From: Achromobacter deleyi
Lineage (GTDB): Bacteria > Pseudomonadota > Gammaproteobacteria > Burkholderiales > Burkholderiaceae_B
NCBI RefSeq assembly: GCF_016127315.1
Contig: NZ_CP065997.1
Span: forward strand, 3,348,001 to 3,412,000
Reading direction: 5' to 3'
Length of the DNA: 64,000 nucleotides
Shown here: positions 1 through 8,940 of the stretch, piece by piece
Position numbering within the stretch: position 1 is the stretch's first letter
How the letters are laid out: every line of letters starts with the position of its first letter
Notes under the pieces: generated by a model
Seen by the model: the letters and a program-made list of their open reading frames with translations, nothing else
Database searches by the model: none
Told to the model about the DNA's origin: nothing
Program-made: the position numbers and the translations under genes

Positions 1-392
1 AGGCAGCCGTTGACCAGTCCAAGCGCGGCGCCGGCGGCCAGCACCACGGCGACCGAGAGCCAGGTGTTCCAGCCCAGGTTGACCGTCAGGATGGCGACCA
101 GGCCGCCGAGCAGCCCGAGCAGCGAGCCCACCGACAGGTCGATTTCACCGGCGATGATGACCAGCACCATGCCGCAGGCCAGCATGCCGGTGACCGACAT
201 TTGCAGCAACAGGTTGGAAATGCTGTTGGGGCGCAGGAAGCTGCCGTGCGTCTGGTGCCAGAAGAACAGCCAGATCAGGGCGAGCGCCAGCAGCATGGCC
301 AGCAGTTTGTGGCGCGCGAACAGCTGCCGCAACGGCGGGTGGCCGCTGCGCGGGCGCGGTTCGGAGGAAGAGGAAGCGAGCATCTGGGTCAT
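1..392 (-). CDS. xylH: Xylose-type sugar ABC transporter permease, N-terminal part (cut by window edge)
   Basis: This is the inner-membrane channel subunit of a pentose/xylose ABC importer. Only about 130 residues are visible because the gene runs off the left edge. The start ATG is the complement of 390-392, five bases after the xylG stop, so translation is probably coupled. A short polar N-terminus is followed by a first hydrophobic segment (LLAMLLALALIWLFF). Next comes the family motif region SNLLLQMSVTGMLACGM and then GEIDLSVGSLLGLLGG, typical of the RbsC/XylH permease family. It is the last visible gene of the leftward porin-xylF-xylG-xylH operon. The xylose assignment follows from the neighbouring XylF. 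Confidence 0.85.
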   Translation of the reverse strand, partial: MTQMLASSSSEPRPRSGHPPLRQLFARHKLLAMLLALALIWLFFWHQTHGSFLRPNSISNLLLQMSVTGMLACGMVLVIIAGEIDLSVGSLLGLLGGLVAILTVNLGWNTWLSVAVVLAAGAALGLVNGC

Positions 393-397
393 GGCGT

Positions 398-1945
398 TCA
401 GGCGGCGTGCCGCAGCGGGTCGGTGTTGAGGGCGGCGGCGAGCACGCGTTCCGGCGTCAGGCCCTGGATGGGAAAGTCTCCCGCGATGCGGCCGGCATTC
501 ATGACCAGCACGCGGTCGCTCATGCCGAGGATCTCGGGCAGTTCCGACGACACCATGATGATGGCCACGCCGCGGTCGGCGAGGTCGAAGATCATCTTGT
601 AGATGTCGTACTTGGCGCCGATGTCGACGCCGCGGGTGGGTTCGTCCAGGATCAGGACCTTGGGTTGCTTGAGCGCCATCTTCGCCAGCACCACTTTCTG
701 CTGGTTGCCGCCCGACAGGCTGGCCACCGGCAGGCCGGGGCTGGCCGTCTTGATGCGCAGGCGCGCGATTTCGCGCTCGACCGTGGCCAGTTCCGAATCG
801 CCATCCACCCGCGTGGCGCGGGCATGGTCGGCCAGGCTGGCCAGCGTGATGTTCTCGGCCACGCTCATCAGCGGCACGATGCCGTGGCGCTTGCGGTCCT
901 CGGGCACCAGGCACAGGCCGTGCGCGATGGCGTCGGCGGGCGAGGCGATGCGCACCGGCTGGCCGGCCACCCGCACCTGCGCCTGGTAGCGGCCGGCGTA
1001 GGCGCCGTAGATGGCCGACACCAGTTCGGTGCGGCCCGCGCCCACCAGGCCGGCGATGCCGAGGATCTCGCCGGCGCGGACCTGCAGCGCGGCGTCGTCC
1101 ACGCGCTTGCGCCGCGGGTTGGTGACGTCCCAGCAGGTCACGCCGCTGGCCTGCAGCACCACCGCGCCGGGCTGGCGTTCGGTGCGCGGAAAGCGCGATT
1201 CGAGCGCGCGCCCGACCATCAGGCCGATGATGCCGTCTTCGTCGAGGGCGGCCGCCGGCCGGGTGGCGATGTGCTGGCCGTCGCGGATCACGGTGATGGT
1301 GTCACAGACGCGCTTGACCTCGTCGAGCTTGTGCGAGATGTAGATGCAGGCCACGCCGGCGCGCTTGAGGTCCTCGATGATGGCCAGCAGCACCTCGATT
1401 TCCTTGGCGCTGAGCGAGGAGGTCGGCTCGTCGAAGATCAGCAGGCGCGCTTGCTTGGCCAGCGCCTTGGCGATCTCGAACAGCTGTTGGTGGCCGTTGC
1501 CGTAGTTCATGACGGGGGCGGCCACGTTGACGTCGGTGAGCTTGAGCCGCGCCAGCAGCTCGGCGGCGCGCCGGTGCATGGACGGGTAGTCCATGCGCCC
1601 GCCGGGCAGGCGCATTTCGTTGCCCAGGAAGATGTTCTCGGTGACGCTCAGCTGCTGCACCAGCATCAGCTCCTGGTGCAGGATGACGATGCCGGCGTGC
1701 TCGCTGTCGCGGGTCGAGCGCGCGCGCAGCTCGCGCCCTTCCCACAGGATCTGGCCCTGGTAGCTGCCGTGCGGGTAGACCCCCGACAGCACCTTCATCA
1801 GGGTTGATTTGCCGGCGCCGTTCTCGCCGCACAGCCCCAGGCATTCGCCGGGGCGCACGCTCAGGCTGACGCCCGAGAGCGCGCGCACGCCGGCGAATTC
1901 CTTGACGATGCCGCGCATTTCAAACAGCGGTTGCTGCTGCTCCAT
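398..1945 (-). CDS. xylG: Xylose ABC transporter ATP-binding protein (two ABC domains)
   Basis: This cytoplasmic ATPase powers xylose uptake. The 515-residue product has the duplicated ABC layout of XylG/RbsA proteins (E. coli XylG is about 513 residues). The first Walker A (GENGAGKST) is near residues 40-48 and the first Walker B is [11 protein letters not shown]. The second domain has [16 protein letters not shown] and [11 protein letters not shown]. The first-domain signature is relaxed (NYGNGHQQ), which is usual in this family. The frame stays open upstream through xylF, but the start at 1945 ([12 protein letters not shown]) is chosen because homology begins there and it lies 14 bases past the xylF stop. 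Confidence 0.93.
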   Translation of the reverse strand: MEQQQPLFEMRGIVKEFAGVRALSGVSLSVRPGECLGLCGENGAGKSTLMKVLSGVYPHGSYQGQILWEGRELRARSTRDSEHAGIVILHQELMLVQQLSVTENIFLGNEMRLPGGRMDYPSMHRRAAELLARLKLTDVNVAAPVMNYGNGHQQLFEIAKALAKQARLLIFDEPTSSLSAKEIEVLLAIIEDLKRAGVACIYISHKLDEVKRVCDTITVIRDGQHIATRPAAALDEDGIIGLMVGRALESRFPRTERQPGAVVLQASGVTCWDVTNPRRKRVDDAALQVRAGEILGIAGLVGAGRTELVSAIYGAYAGRYQAQVRVAGQPVRIASPADAIAHGLCLVPEDRKRHGIVPLMSVAENITLASLADHARATRVDGDSELATVEREIARLRIKTASPGLPVASLSGGNQQKVVLAKMALKQPKVLILDEPTRGVDIGAKYDIYKMIFDLADRGVAIIMVSSELPEILGMSDRVLVMNAGRIAGDFPIQGLTPERVLAAALNTDPLRHAA

Positions 1946-1959
1946 GGTGCGTCTCCCGG

Positions 1960-2976
1960 CTACTTGCCCGCGATCTGGTCTGCCGTATAGAACCCGTCCT
2001 TGACCAGGATGTCCAGATTGTCGCGCGTGATCAGCGTGGGCGTGATGAGGAGGGAATTGACCTCGCCCTTGCCGTTGTCGAGCTTGGCGTTGAAGGCGGG
2101 GGTCTTGCCCTGCACCAGGTTGACCGCCATCTGCGCGGCCGCCTCGGCGATGGCCTTGATCGGCTTGTAGACCGTCATGGTCTGCGTGCCCGCCGCCACG
2201 CGGCGCACGCCGGCCAGGTCGGCGTCCTGGCCGGACACCGCGACCTTGCCCGCCAGTTTCTGGCTCGTCAGCGCCTGGATCGCGCCGCCGGCCGTTCCGT
2301 CGTTTGACGCAACGATGGCCTGGATGTTGTTGTCGTTGGCGTTGAGCGCGTTCTCGATGATGGTCTGGGCCTTGGACGGATCCCATTCGGGCGTCCACTG
2401 CTCGCCGACGATAGTGATGTCGCCCTTGGCGACCAGCGGCTTGAGCACGTTCATCTGGCCTTCGCGGAACATGCGCGAGTTGTTGTCGGTCGAGGCGCCG
2501 CCCAGCAGGTAGTAGCGGCCCTTGGGCACGGCGTCGACCATGCCCTGGGCCTGCATTTCGCCTACCTTGATGTTGTCGAACGACACGTAGCCGTCCAGCG
2601 GCGCGCCCAGGATCAGCCGGTCGTAGGCGATGACCTTGATGCCGTTGCGGTGCGCCTTGGCGATGGCGCTGCCCAGCACCTTGGAGTTGAACGGCACGAT
2701 GACCAGCGCGTCCACGCCCTCGGCGATCAGGTTCTCGACCTGGGCGATCTGGCGCGACTCGCTGGCGTTGGCCGATTGCACGTTGACCTTGGCGCCGAGC
2801 GCGGTGGCGGCCTCGACGAAATAGTTGCGGTCGCGGGTCCAGCGCTCGACCCGCAGGTCGTCGATGGAAAAGCCGATCACCGGAGCGTCCTTGCTGGCGT
2901 GGGCGGCGGGGCTGGCGAGCAGGACCGCGGGCATGGCCAGCGCGCAGGCCAGCAGGCGGCGGAAGAATGGGGTCAT
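1960..2976 (-). CDS. xylF: D-xylose periplasmic binding protein
   Basis: This periplasmic receptor delivers D-xylose to XylGH. The 338-residue protein begins with a Sec signal peptide ([20 protein letters not shown], likely cut after AHA near residue 27). The mature part follows E. coli XylF closely as I remember it: [56 protein letters not shown] and [13 protein letters not shown]. These stretches line the sugar pocket in XylF, so the substrate call is stronger than for a generic sugar binder. It lies between the porin gene and xylG. No xylose isomerase or xylulokinase is visible. Confidence 0.93.
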   Translation of the reverse strand: MTPFFRRLLACALAMPAVLLASPAAHASKDAPVIGFSIDDLRVERWTRDRNYFVEAATALGAKVNVQSANASESRQIAQVENLIAEGVDALVIVPFNSKVLGSAIAKAHRNGIKVIAYDRLILGAPLDGYVSFDNIKVGEMQAQGMVDAVPKGRYYLLGGASTDNNSRMFREGQMNVLKPLVAKGDITIVGEQWTPEWDPSKAQTIIENALNANDNNIQAIVASNDGTAGGAIQALTSQKLAGKVAVSGQDADLAGVRRVAAGTQTMTVYKPIKAIAEAAAQMAVNLVQGKTPAFNAKLDNGKGEVNSLLITPTLITRDNLDILVKDGFYTADQIAGK

Positions 2977-3002
2977 GTCAGTCTCCTAGTGGCGCGTCGC
3001 GC

Positions 3003-4382
3003 TCAGAAAGTGATACCGGTCTTCAAGCCCACGATGAAGGCGTCGTGGTTGGCGCTGGTGCCGCCAGGATGCCTGATGTACTGCAGATTGGGGCGCAGGT
3101 AAATGGACGGGATCGGCGACCAGCTGTAGTAGGCCTCGGCCACGTACTCGTAGCCGTCGCCCACCTTGGTGCTGGTGCCCAGGCGCTGGTCCTGCTGGCG
3201 CACGTAGTCGGCATAGCGGCCGTTGTTGTGGGTCGCGCCGATCGCCACGCCGATGACGTCGCGCGCCAGGCCGAACGGTCCTTTGTACTGCAGCCCGAGC
3301 GCGATCTGGTGATCCTGCGCGGCGGTGGCGCGGTCGGCCTGCGACACGTTCAGGAACACCGAGGCGCCGCGGCCGCCGGCGGTGCCGCTGACCTGCTGCT
3401 CGAAGTTGAGATAGAAACCATACTGGCCGTTGCGCTCGCGCGGCGCCAGCCCGGTCTGGCCGCGCGGCGCGTGGTTGATGTCCTGGTACAGGTCCTTGCC
3501 GTCGGAGGTGTTGTACCAGGCGCCGAACTTGTACGAGCCAGGCAGGCCGTTCCAGGCCGGCAGCCAGCCGACTTCCACCGGGATCAGCGCGCCGGTGGTG
3601 CCGTTGGGATTGTCCAGCGACAGCCCGTGGCGGCGCGCGTAGCCGTCGTCCACGTAGTTGGGATTGACCTGGTAGACGCCCGCCTGCACGTAGGTCTGTT
3701 CGGACGTGTTGACCTTCAGGCGCGTGGCCCACTGGCTGGTCGGCCAGTTGACCCAGTAGCTGCCCACCAGGTTGCCGGGCTGCGAGCCGCAGAAGGTCAG
3801 GTTCTGGAAGTCGCAGGAAAAGCTGGCGAAGTCCTCGCCCACCGTGAGACGGCCGATCTTCCACTGCACCCGGTTGTCCAGGAAGGCCTGGTTCAACCAG
3901 AACTGCGTCATGTGCCAGGTCTGGCCGCGGCCGTAGACCTCCTGGATCAGCATGTTGTTGCCGATGCCGGCGTCCGCGCCCAGGTTGCGGCCGTTGCGGT
4001 CGGTGATGGTCATCTGGAACGTGCCGCCATGCCAGCCGAGCAGCTTGTCCAGGTCCATCGTGGCGCCGATGACCCACTGGTCGGTGTAGCGCGTCAGCTT
4101 GTCCTGGCCGCCGCTGAAGTTGTGCGCGGCCTCGCCGGTGTAGCCCAGGTTCAGGGTCACGCCGCTTTCGGCCAGGCGGGTGCGCAGGCCACCCCAGTCG
4201 CCCAGCAGGTAGGGGCTGGTTTGCAGATCGTAGGCCTGGGCGGCGCCGGCGGCCGACAGCAGGCCGGCCATCAGCAGCCGCGGCAGCCAGCGGCCGGATG
4301 GCGCGGGAGGGGACGGGAAACGCAGGGGCCGCAGGTGCACGCCGGTCCCTGCCGCTGCCGGAAGGCAGGGAGGTATTGCCAT
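3003..4382 (-). CDS. OprB-type carbohydrate-selective porin
   Basis: This outer-membrane beta-barrel porin for sugars is the promoter-proximal gene of the xyl operon. The 459-residue product has a long N-terminus, then a hydrophobic signal segment (LPRLLMAGLLSAAGAAQA). The mature start YDLQTSPYLLGDWGGLR fits the OprB family, in which LxGDWGGLRxxLxxxGV is the hallmark. The last residues (LKTGITF) end in Phe as expected for BAM-inserted barrels. About 32 residues precede the signal core, so the true start could be later, but no better Met is visible. Outer-membrane passage in the same operon as XylFGH suggests a complete uptake route. Confidence 0.85.
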   Translation of the reverse strand: MAIPPCLPAAAGTGVHLRPLRFPSPPAPSGRWLPRLLMAGLLSAAGAAQAYDLQTSPYLLGDWGGLRTRLAESGVTLNLGYTGEAAHNFSGGQDKLTRYTDQWVIGATMDLDKLLGWHGGTFQMTITDRNGRNLGADAGIGNNMLIQEVYGRGQTWHMTQFWLNQAFLDNRVQWKIGRLTVGEDFASFSCDFQNLTFCGSQPGNLVGSYWVNWPTSQWATRLKVNTSEQTYVQAGVYQVNPNYVDDGYARRHGLSLDNPNGTTGALIPVEVGWLPAWNGLPGSYKFGAWYNTSDGKDLYQDINHAPRGQTGLAPRERNGQYGFYLNFEQQVSGTAGGRGASVFLNVSQADRATAAQDHQIALGLQYKGPFGLARDVIGVAIGATHNNGRYADYVRQQDQRLGTSTKVGDGYEYVAEAYYSWSPIPSIYLRPNLQYIRHPGGTSANHDAFIVGLKTGITF

Positions 4383-4473
4383 GACTTTGTCTCCTGATGC
4401 CGCCCGTGCCGTGGGCCGTCGCGGCTTGTTTTCGTTGACCGGCAGGTACCGGCGAAGCTAGTGTCTGTAAAAA

Positions 4474-4487
4474 TGACAGCGCTGTCA
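4474..4487. promoter_or_regulatory. Perfect palindrome, probable operator of the xylose operon
   Basis: TGACAGC-GCTGTCA is a perfect 14-bp palindrome with a central G-C step, 87-100 bp upstream of the porin start. Even-length palindromes centred on CG or GC are typical of LacI/GalR-family operators, and sugar operons are often controlled by such repressors. No LacI-type or ROK-type regulator gene lies inside the window, so the cognate protein is unknown. The site also lies in the divergent region 5' of the thiolase gene. Confidence 0.55.
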
Positions 4488-4639
4488 ATTGTGATCGGGA
4501 TTAGGGATTGCCCGGGGAGGGCGGTGTTTTTCCAGGGGCCGGGAAAGACGACTTTCGCCTGGCGAGAGTGGCGCGCCGAGGGGCGGCGGGAGGCGCCGGG
4601 CGCGCGAGTATGATGGGCAGATAACCAGGAGGAAACATC

Positions 4640-5821
4640 ATGAATGAAGTCATCGTCGCGTCCGCCGTCCGTACCGCCATCGGCGACTTTGGCGGCGCGC
4701 TGAAGGACGTGCCGCCCTGCGATCTGGGCGCCACGGTCATCAAGGCCGCGCTGGAACGCGCGGGCGTCAAGGGCGACGAGGTCGGCCATGTGGCCGTGGG
4801 CCACGTCATCAATACCGAGCCGCGCGACATGTACCTGTCGCGCGTCGCCGCCATGAACGCGGGCATCGCCAAGGAAACGCCGGCCTTCAACGTCAACCGC
4901 CTGTGCGGCTCGGGCCTGCAGGCCATCGTCTCGGCGGCCCAGACCATCCTGCTGGGCGACGCCGAGATCGCCATCGGCGCCGGCGCCGAGAGCATGAGCC
5001 GCGCGCCGTACATCGCGCCGGCGCAGCGCTGGGGCGCGCGCATGGGCGACAGCGTGATGCAGGACATGATGACCGGCGCGCTGTCCGATCCGTTCGGCCG
5101 CATGCACATGGGCGTGACCGCCGAGAACGTCGCGGCCCAGTTCGGCATCAGCCGCCAGGACCAGGACGCGCTCGCCGCCGAATCGCATCGCCGCGCCGCC
5201 AACGCCATCGAGGCCGGCTATTTCCGCGACCAGATCGTGCCGATCGTGCAGAAGACGCGCAAGGGCGAGGTCGTGTTCGATACCGACGAACATGTGCGCC
5301 GCGACGTCACGGCGGACAGCCTGGCCACGCTCAAGCCGGTGTTCCAGAAAGAAAACGGCACCGTCACCGCCGGCAACGCCTCGGGCCTGAACGACGGCGC
5401 CGGCGCGCTGGTGCTGATGAACGCCTCGGTCGCCGCCAAGCGCGGCGTCAAGCCGTTGGCGCGGCTGGTGGCGTACGCCCACGCGGGCGTCGACCCGACC
5501 ATCATGGGCATCGGTCCGGTGCCGGCCACGCAGGCCGCGCTCAAGCGCGCCGGCCTGACGGTGGACCAGCTCGACGTGATCGAGGCCAACGAGGCCTTCG
5601 CCGCGCAGGCGTGCGCGGTGACCCGCGAACTGAAGCTGGACCCGGCCAAGGTCAACCCGAACGGCAGCGGCATCGGCCTGGGCCACCCGATCGGCGCCAC
5701 CGGCGCCATCATCACCGTCAAGGCGCTGCATGAACTGCAGCGGGTGCAGGGCCGCTACGCGCTGGTGACCATGTGCATCGGCGGCGGGCAGGGCATCGCG
5801 GCGATCTTCGAGCGCATCTGA
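4640..5821 (+). CDS. Acetyl-CoA acetyltransferase (thiolase)
   Basis: This degradative or biosynthetic thiolase joins or cleaves acyl-CoA and acetyl-CoA (acetoacetyl-CoA formation in ketone-body, PHB or beta-oxidation metabolism). The 393-residue length is that of the PhaA/AtoB group. The nucleophile Cys89 is in NRLCGSGLQA. His349 is in GLGHPIGATGA and the acid/base Cys379 is in MCIGGGQG, so the active site is complete. A strong Shine-Dalgarno (AGGAGG near 4628) fixes the start. It is monocistronic and divergent from the xyl operon. Whether it serves PHB synthesis or acyl-CoA breakdown cannot be told from this context. Confidence 0.93.
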   Translation: MNEVIVASAVRTAIGDFGGALKDVPPCDLGATVIKAALERAGVKGDEVGHVAVGHVINTEPRDMYLSRVAAMNAGIAKETPAFNVNRLCGSGLQAIVSAAQTILLGDAEIAIGAGAESMSRAPYIAPAQRWGARMGDSVMQDMMTGALSDPFGRMHMGVTAENVAAQFGISRQDQDALAAESHRRAANAIEAGYFRDQIVPIVQKTRKGEVVFDTDEHVRRDVTADSLATLKPVFQKENGTVTAGNASGLNDGAGALVLMNASVAAKRGVKPLARLVAYAHAGVDPTIMGIGPVPATQAALKRAGLTVDQLDVIEANEAFAAQACAVTRELKLDPAKVNPNGSGIGLGHPIGATGAIITVKALHELQRVQGRYALVTMCIGGGQGIAAIFERI

Positions 5822-5865
5822 GCGACGCGTCATCGATGCGCCATTGACGGCGCATCCCGCATCCG

Positions 5866-5888
5866 GGGCGGGCCGCAATGGCCCGCCC
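5866..5888 (+). terminator. GC-rich hairpin after the thiolase gene
   Basis: A 9-bp perfect stem (GGGCGGGCC / GGCCCGCCC) with a 5-base loop lies 45 bases past the thiolase stop. Only two T residues follow, so it is a weak intrinsic terminator or an RNA 3'-end stabiliser. Confidence 0.45.
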
Positions 5889-5922
5889 TTGTCGTGATTG
5901 GCGCCGGCCCTACAATCGCGCC

Positions 5923-6693
5923 ATGTACAAATCCAAATTCCCCTCCGAACTCGACCAGCCGACCTTGTCGGAAGTGGACGGCGTGCGCTATCTGCACTTC
6001 AACACCGAATGGGTCCAGGGCGCCATGCGCATCAAGAACCCGGCGGAACTGGTGCTGGAATACACCAGCCAGATGATGGCCTGGCTGCTGTTCCTGGAAC
6101 CGCCCAAGGACGAGGCCATCGGCATGTTCGGCCTGGGCGCCGGTTCGCTGGCGCGGTTCTGCGCCAAGCAGACGCGCGCGCCGCTGCTGGCGGTGGAATG
6201 GAATCCGCGCGTCACCGCCGCCTGCCACATGTTCTTCCGCCTGCCGGGCGAGAACCGGCTGCGGGTCGAGTACGCCGACGCCGCCGAATGGGCCGCCGAT
6301 CCGCTCAACGCCGGCCGCTGCCCGGTGCTGATGGTCGACCTGTACGACGCCTTGGCGCAGGGTCCGGTGCGCGACAGCGTCAAGTTCTACCGCGATTGCC
6401 GCCGCGTGCTGGGCGAGGTCGGCGTGGTGGCGGTGAACCTGTTCGGCCGTCACGAAAGTTTCGGCAAGAACATCGACAATCTGTCCAAGGCCTTCGACGA
6501 CCGCATCGTGCTGCTGCCCGAGATCGACGCCGGCAACCAGATCGTGCTGGCGTTTTCCGGGCCGCGCCTGGCGGTCACGCCGGCCGAGCTGCTGGCGCGA
6601 GCCGAGGTGGTCGAATCCCGCTACGGCTTGCCGGCGCGCCGCTGGGCGCGCTCGCTGACCCGCCACGCGGTCGACGGCATCCTGCATTTCTAG
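5923..6693 (+). CDS. Spermidine-synthase-like methyltransferase-fold protein
   Basis: The 256-residue protein has the SpeE/class-I SAM-binding Rossmann fold (MFGLGAGSLARF, then LLAVEWNPRV and MVDLYDA). The usual spermidine-synthase signatures are altered. The GGGDG nucleotide loop is replaced by GLGAGS, and the DExxYHE substrate loop is not seen. It therefore probably is not a classical aminopropyltransferase; such proteins are commonly annotated as 'spermidine synthase-like'. The start at 5923 (MYKSKFPSELDQ) is preferred over an in-frame upstream Met because the upstream codons look non-coding. It stands alone between the thiolase and the malonate genes. Confidence 0.7.
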   Translation: MYKSKFPSELDQPTLSEVDGVRYLHFNTEWVQGAMRIKNPAELVLEYTSQMMAWLLFLEPPKDEAIGMFGLGAGSLARFCAKQTRAPLLAVEWNPRVTAACHMFFRLPGENRLRVEYADAAEWAADPLNAGRCPVLMVDLYDALAQGPVRDSVKFYRDCRRVLGEVGVVAVNLFGRHESFGKNIDNLSKAFDDRIVLLPEIDAGNQIVLAFSGPRLAVTPAELLARAEVVESRYGLPARRWARSLTRHAVDGILHF

Positions 6694-6707
6694 GCCGTCC
6701 CTGTTTT

Positions 6708-6730
6708 CCCGCGGCCGGTGCGGCCGCGGG
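6708..6730. terminator. Perfect 10-bp GC hairpin after the spermidine-synthase-like gene
   Basis: CCCGCGGCCG and CGGCCGCGGG form a perfect 10-bp stem with a 3-base loop, 14 bases past the stop at 6693. There is no T-run on the plus side, so termination is uncertain; it may simply be a 3' stability element. Confidence 0.35.
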
Positions 6731-6836
6731 CGACAGTTCCCGTTCACATGTTTTCGTCCCCGCGAGCGGCGCCTTAGGGCAAGTCCTTACAACATCCGAC
6801 TAGTCTGATTCATTGGGGCAGGACTATGATGGGCTT

Positions 6837-6852
6837 ATTCATAATTATGAAT
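6837..6852. promoter_or_regulatory. Perfect 16-bp palindrome, probable MatR-type operator
   Basis: ATTCATAA-TTATGAAT is a perfect 16-bp AT-rich palindrome, 25 bases upstream of the GntR-family start codon. GntR/FCD regulators usually bind short inverted repeats of this kind in their own promoters, so autoregulation of the malonate operon is the natural reading. It stands out against the surrounding high-GC sequence. Confidence 0.6.
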
Positions 6853-6877
6853 TACGGCGCTGTCAGGCCGTCTGCCC

Positions 6878-7627
6878 ATGACCTCACCCATCGTCCGGCA
6901 AGCCCTGTACCTGGAAGTCGCGGATCGTCTTCGCGCCATGATCCATGCGCGCGTGCTGCGCAATGGCGAGTGGATCGACGAGCTGCGCCTGGCCGGTGAA
7001 CTGGGCATCTCGCGCACGCCGCTGCGCGAGGCGCTGAAGGTGCTCGCCACCGAGGGCCTGGTGCGGCTGGAGCCGCGCCGCGGCTGCTTCGTCAATGAAC
7101 TGTCGGCGCAGGACCTGGAAGACATCTTCCCGCTGATGGCCATGCTGGAAGGGCGCTGCGCCCACGAGGCGGCGTGCAAGGCCTCGGACGCGCAGCTGGA
7201 GGCGCTGGCGCCGCTGCACGAGGCGCTGGCCGGCCATGCCGCCGCCGGCCGCATCGACGCGTATTACCAGACCAATTACCTGATCCACGAAGCGGTGCAG
7301 GCGCTCGCCGGCAACCAGTGGCTGGTCGACATGGTGGGCAACCTGCGCAAGGTGCTGAGCCTGTCGCGCCACCGCAGCCTGGCCTGGCCCGGCCGCATCG
7401 AGGAATCCTGCGCCGAGCACCTGGCGATCTTCGAGGCCCTGCGGGCCCGCGATCCCGAACGCGCCGAGGCGCTGGCGCGCCATCACCTGATGCGCCAGCT
7501 CGAAGTGCTGCGCGCACTGGCCGCCGATGACGAGGCGCCGCCGCTTTCCGATCTTCCCGTTGCAGAGGAGTCCGTCCATGAACGCACCCGTCCATCTCGA
7601 GTCCGCGCGCGGCGCACGCACGCCTGA
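6878..7627 (+). CDS. GntR-family regulator with FCD domain, malonate operon (MatR-like)
   Basis: The 249-residue regulator has an N-terminal winged helix (roughly residues 8-75, with LAGELGISRTPLREALKVLA and the wing GLVRLEPRRGCFV). An all-helical FCD effector domain follows (EGRCAHEAACKA, then HEAVQAL and HLAIFEALRARD, whose His residues usually bind metal and carboxylate ligands). It is the first gene of a malonyl-CoA operon, matching the position of MatR in rhizobial mat operons. Its 3' end overlaps the decarboxylase gene by 50 bases, so the two are probably co-translated. Confidence 0.85.
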   Translation: MTSPIVRQALYLEVADRLRAMIHARVLRNGEWIDELRLAGELGISRTPLREALKVLATEGLVRLEPRRGCFVNELSAQDLEDIFPLMAMLEGRCAHEAACKASDAQLEALAPLHEALAGHAAAGRIDAYYQTNYLIHEAVQALAGNQWLVDMVGNLRKVLSLSRHRSLAWPGRIEESCAEHLAIFEALRARDPERAEALARHHLMRQLEVLRALAADDEAPPLSDLPVAEESVHERTRPSRVRARRTHA

Positions 7628-8894
7628 CACCGACGCCGAGTCGGGCGAGACCGCCGCGGATGCCGGCGACAGCCTGATCACGCGCCTGGGACGCCTGTGG
7701 GAACGCGGCCGCCTGCCGAGTGAATCCGAAGTGCGGCGCTTGTTCGAGGCCCGCCTGACCGACGTGGCCGCCAACAAGCTGGCTCGGCGCTGGCGCGAGC
7801 TGTATGTGGCGGCCGACGGCAAGGACCGGCGGCTGATGCTGGCCGCGCTGACGCAGGTGCGCGGCACGTTCGCCGGCGATGGCGGCGAGGGCGTACGGTT
7901 CTTCAAGCGTCTGAACGCGCAGCCGGCGGGCCTGCGCTTCCTGGTGGAGCTGCGCGCCGACATGCTGCGCTGGCGCAAGCAGGTCGCGGGCGTGCAGGCG
8001 CTCGACAAGGACCTGGAAGGCCTGCTGTCGGCGTGGTTCGACGTCGGCCTGCTGGAGCTGCGGCCGCTGACCTGGGATTCGCCGGCCTCGCTGCTGGAAA
8101 AGCTGATCATCTACGAGGCGGTGCACGAGATCCAGTCGTGGGACGACCTGCGCCACCGCGTGGCGCCGGATCGCCGCTGCTACGCCTATTTCCATCCGCA
8201 GATGCCGGACGTGCCGCTGATCTTCGTCGAAGTGGCGTTTGCCGGCAGCATGGCCGACAACGTGCAGGCGGTGCTGGACAGCGCCGCGCCGCGGCAGGAC
8301 CTGGGCAAGGCGCGCTGGGCGATCTTCTATTCGATCTCTAACACGCAGCCGGGCCTCAAGGGCATCAGCTTCGGTAACTTCCTGCTCAAGCGGGTGGTCG
8401 AGCAGTTGCTGGAGGAGCTGCCGCAGCTCAAGTCGTTCGCGACCCTGTCGCCGATTCCGGGCTTCGCCGACTGGCTCGGCAAGCTGGACGCCGACGCGGT
8501 CGAGGCCATCGTGCGCGAGGACAAGTCGCGCGCCAAGGCGCGCCAACGCGCCGGCGTGCCGGACGGCCAGCGCTGGGTGGCGCGGCTGGCGCGCGCCGCG
8601 CAGGGCAAGGCGACGCCCGACGTGGTCAAGCGCGCCGGCTTCCGGCTGGCCGCGCACTATCTGCAAGCCATGAAGAACGGCCTGCCGCTGGACGCCGTGG
8701 CGCGCTTCCACCTGGGCAATGGCGCGCGCATCGAGCGCCTGAACTGGGCGGCGGACGTTTCGGCCAAGGGCCTCAAGCAGTCCTGCGGCCTGATGGTCAA
8801 TTACCTGTACGACCTGGATGAACTGGACGGCAACCTGGCGCGCCTGCACGACGGCAAGCCGCAGGTCAGCCGCAGCGTGGTGCGCGCGGCCTGA
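7578..8894 (+). CDS. Malonyl-CoA decarboxylase
   Basis: This enzyme converts malonyl-CoA to acetyl-CoA and CO2. The 438-residue product matches the MCD family: a helical N-terminal half, then the GNAT-like catalytic half. Conserved blocks include KLIIYEAVHEIQSWDDLRHR, FHPQMPDVPLIFVEVAF, SISNTQPGLKGISFGN, and the C-terminal FHLGNGARIERLNW and VNYLYDL. The FHLGNGA His and the Ser-rich SISN block are the likely catalytic elements. The start at 7578 (MNAPVHLESARG) follows a GAGGAG-like site and overlaps the upstream regulator gene. It corresponds to MatA in malonate catabolism. Confidence 0.93.
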   Translation: MNAPVHLESARGARTPDTDAESGETAADAGDSLITRLGRLWERGRLPSESEVRRLFEARLTDVAANKLARRWRELYVAADGKDRRLMLAALTQVRGTFAGDGGEGVRFFKRLNAQPAGLRFLVELRADMLRWRKQVAGVQALDKDLEGLLSAWFDVGLLELRPLTWDSPASLLEKLIIYEAVHEIQSWDDLRHRVAPDRRCYAYFHPQMPDVPLIFVEVAFAGSMADNVQAVLDSAAPRQDLGKARWAIFYSISNTQPGLKGISFGNFLLKRVVEQLLEELPQLKSFATLSPIPGFADWLGKLDADAVEAIVREDKSRAKARQRAGVPDGQRWVARLARAAQGKATPDVVKRAGFRLAAHYLQAMKNGLPLDAVARFHLGNGARIERLNWAADVSAKGLKQSCGLMVNYLYDLDELDGNLARLHDGKPQVSRSVVRAA

Positions 8895-8940
8895 GCGGCG
8901 GCGCGCCACGACCCATAAAACACATAACCAGCGAGGGGAC

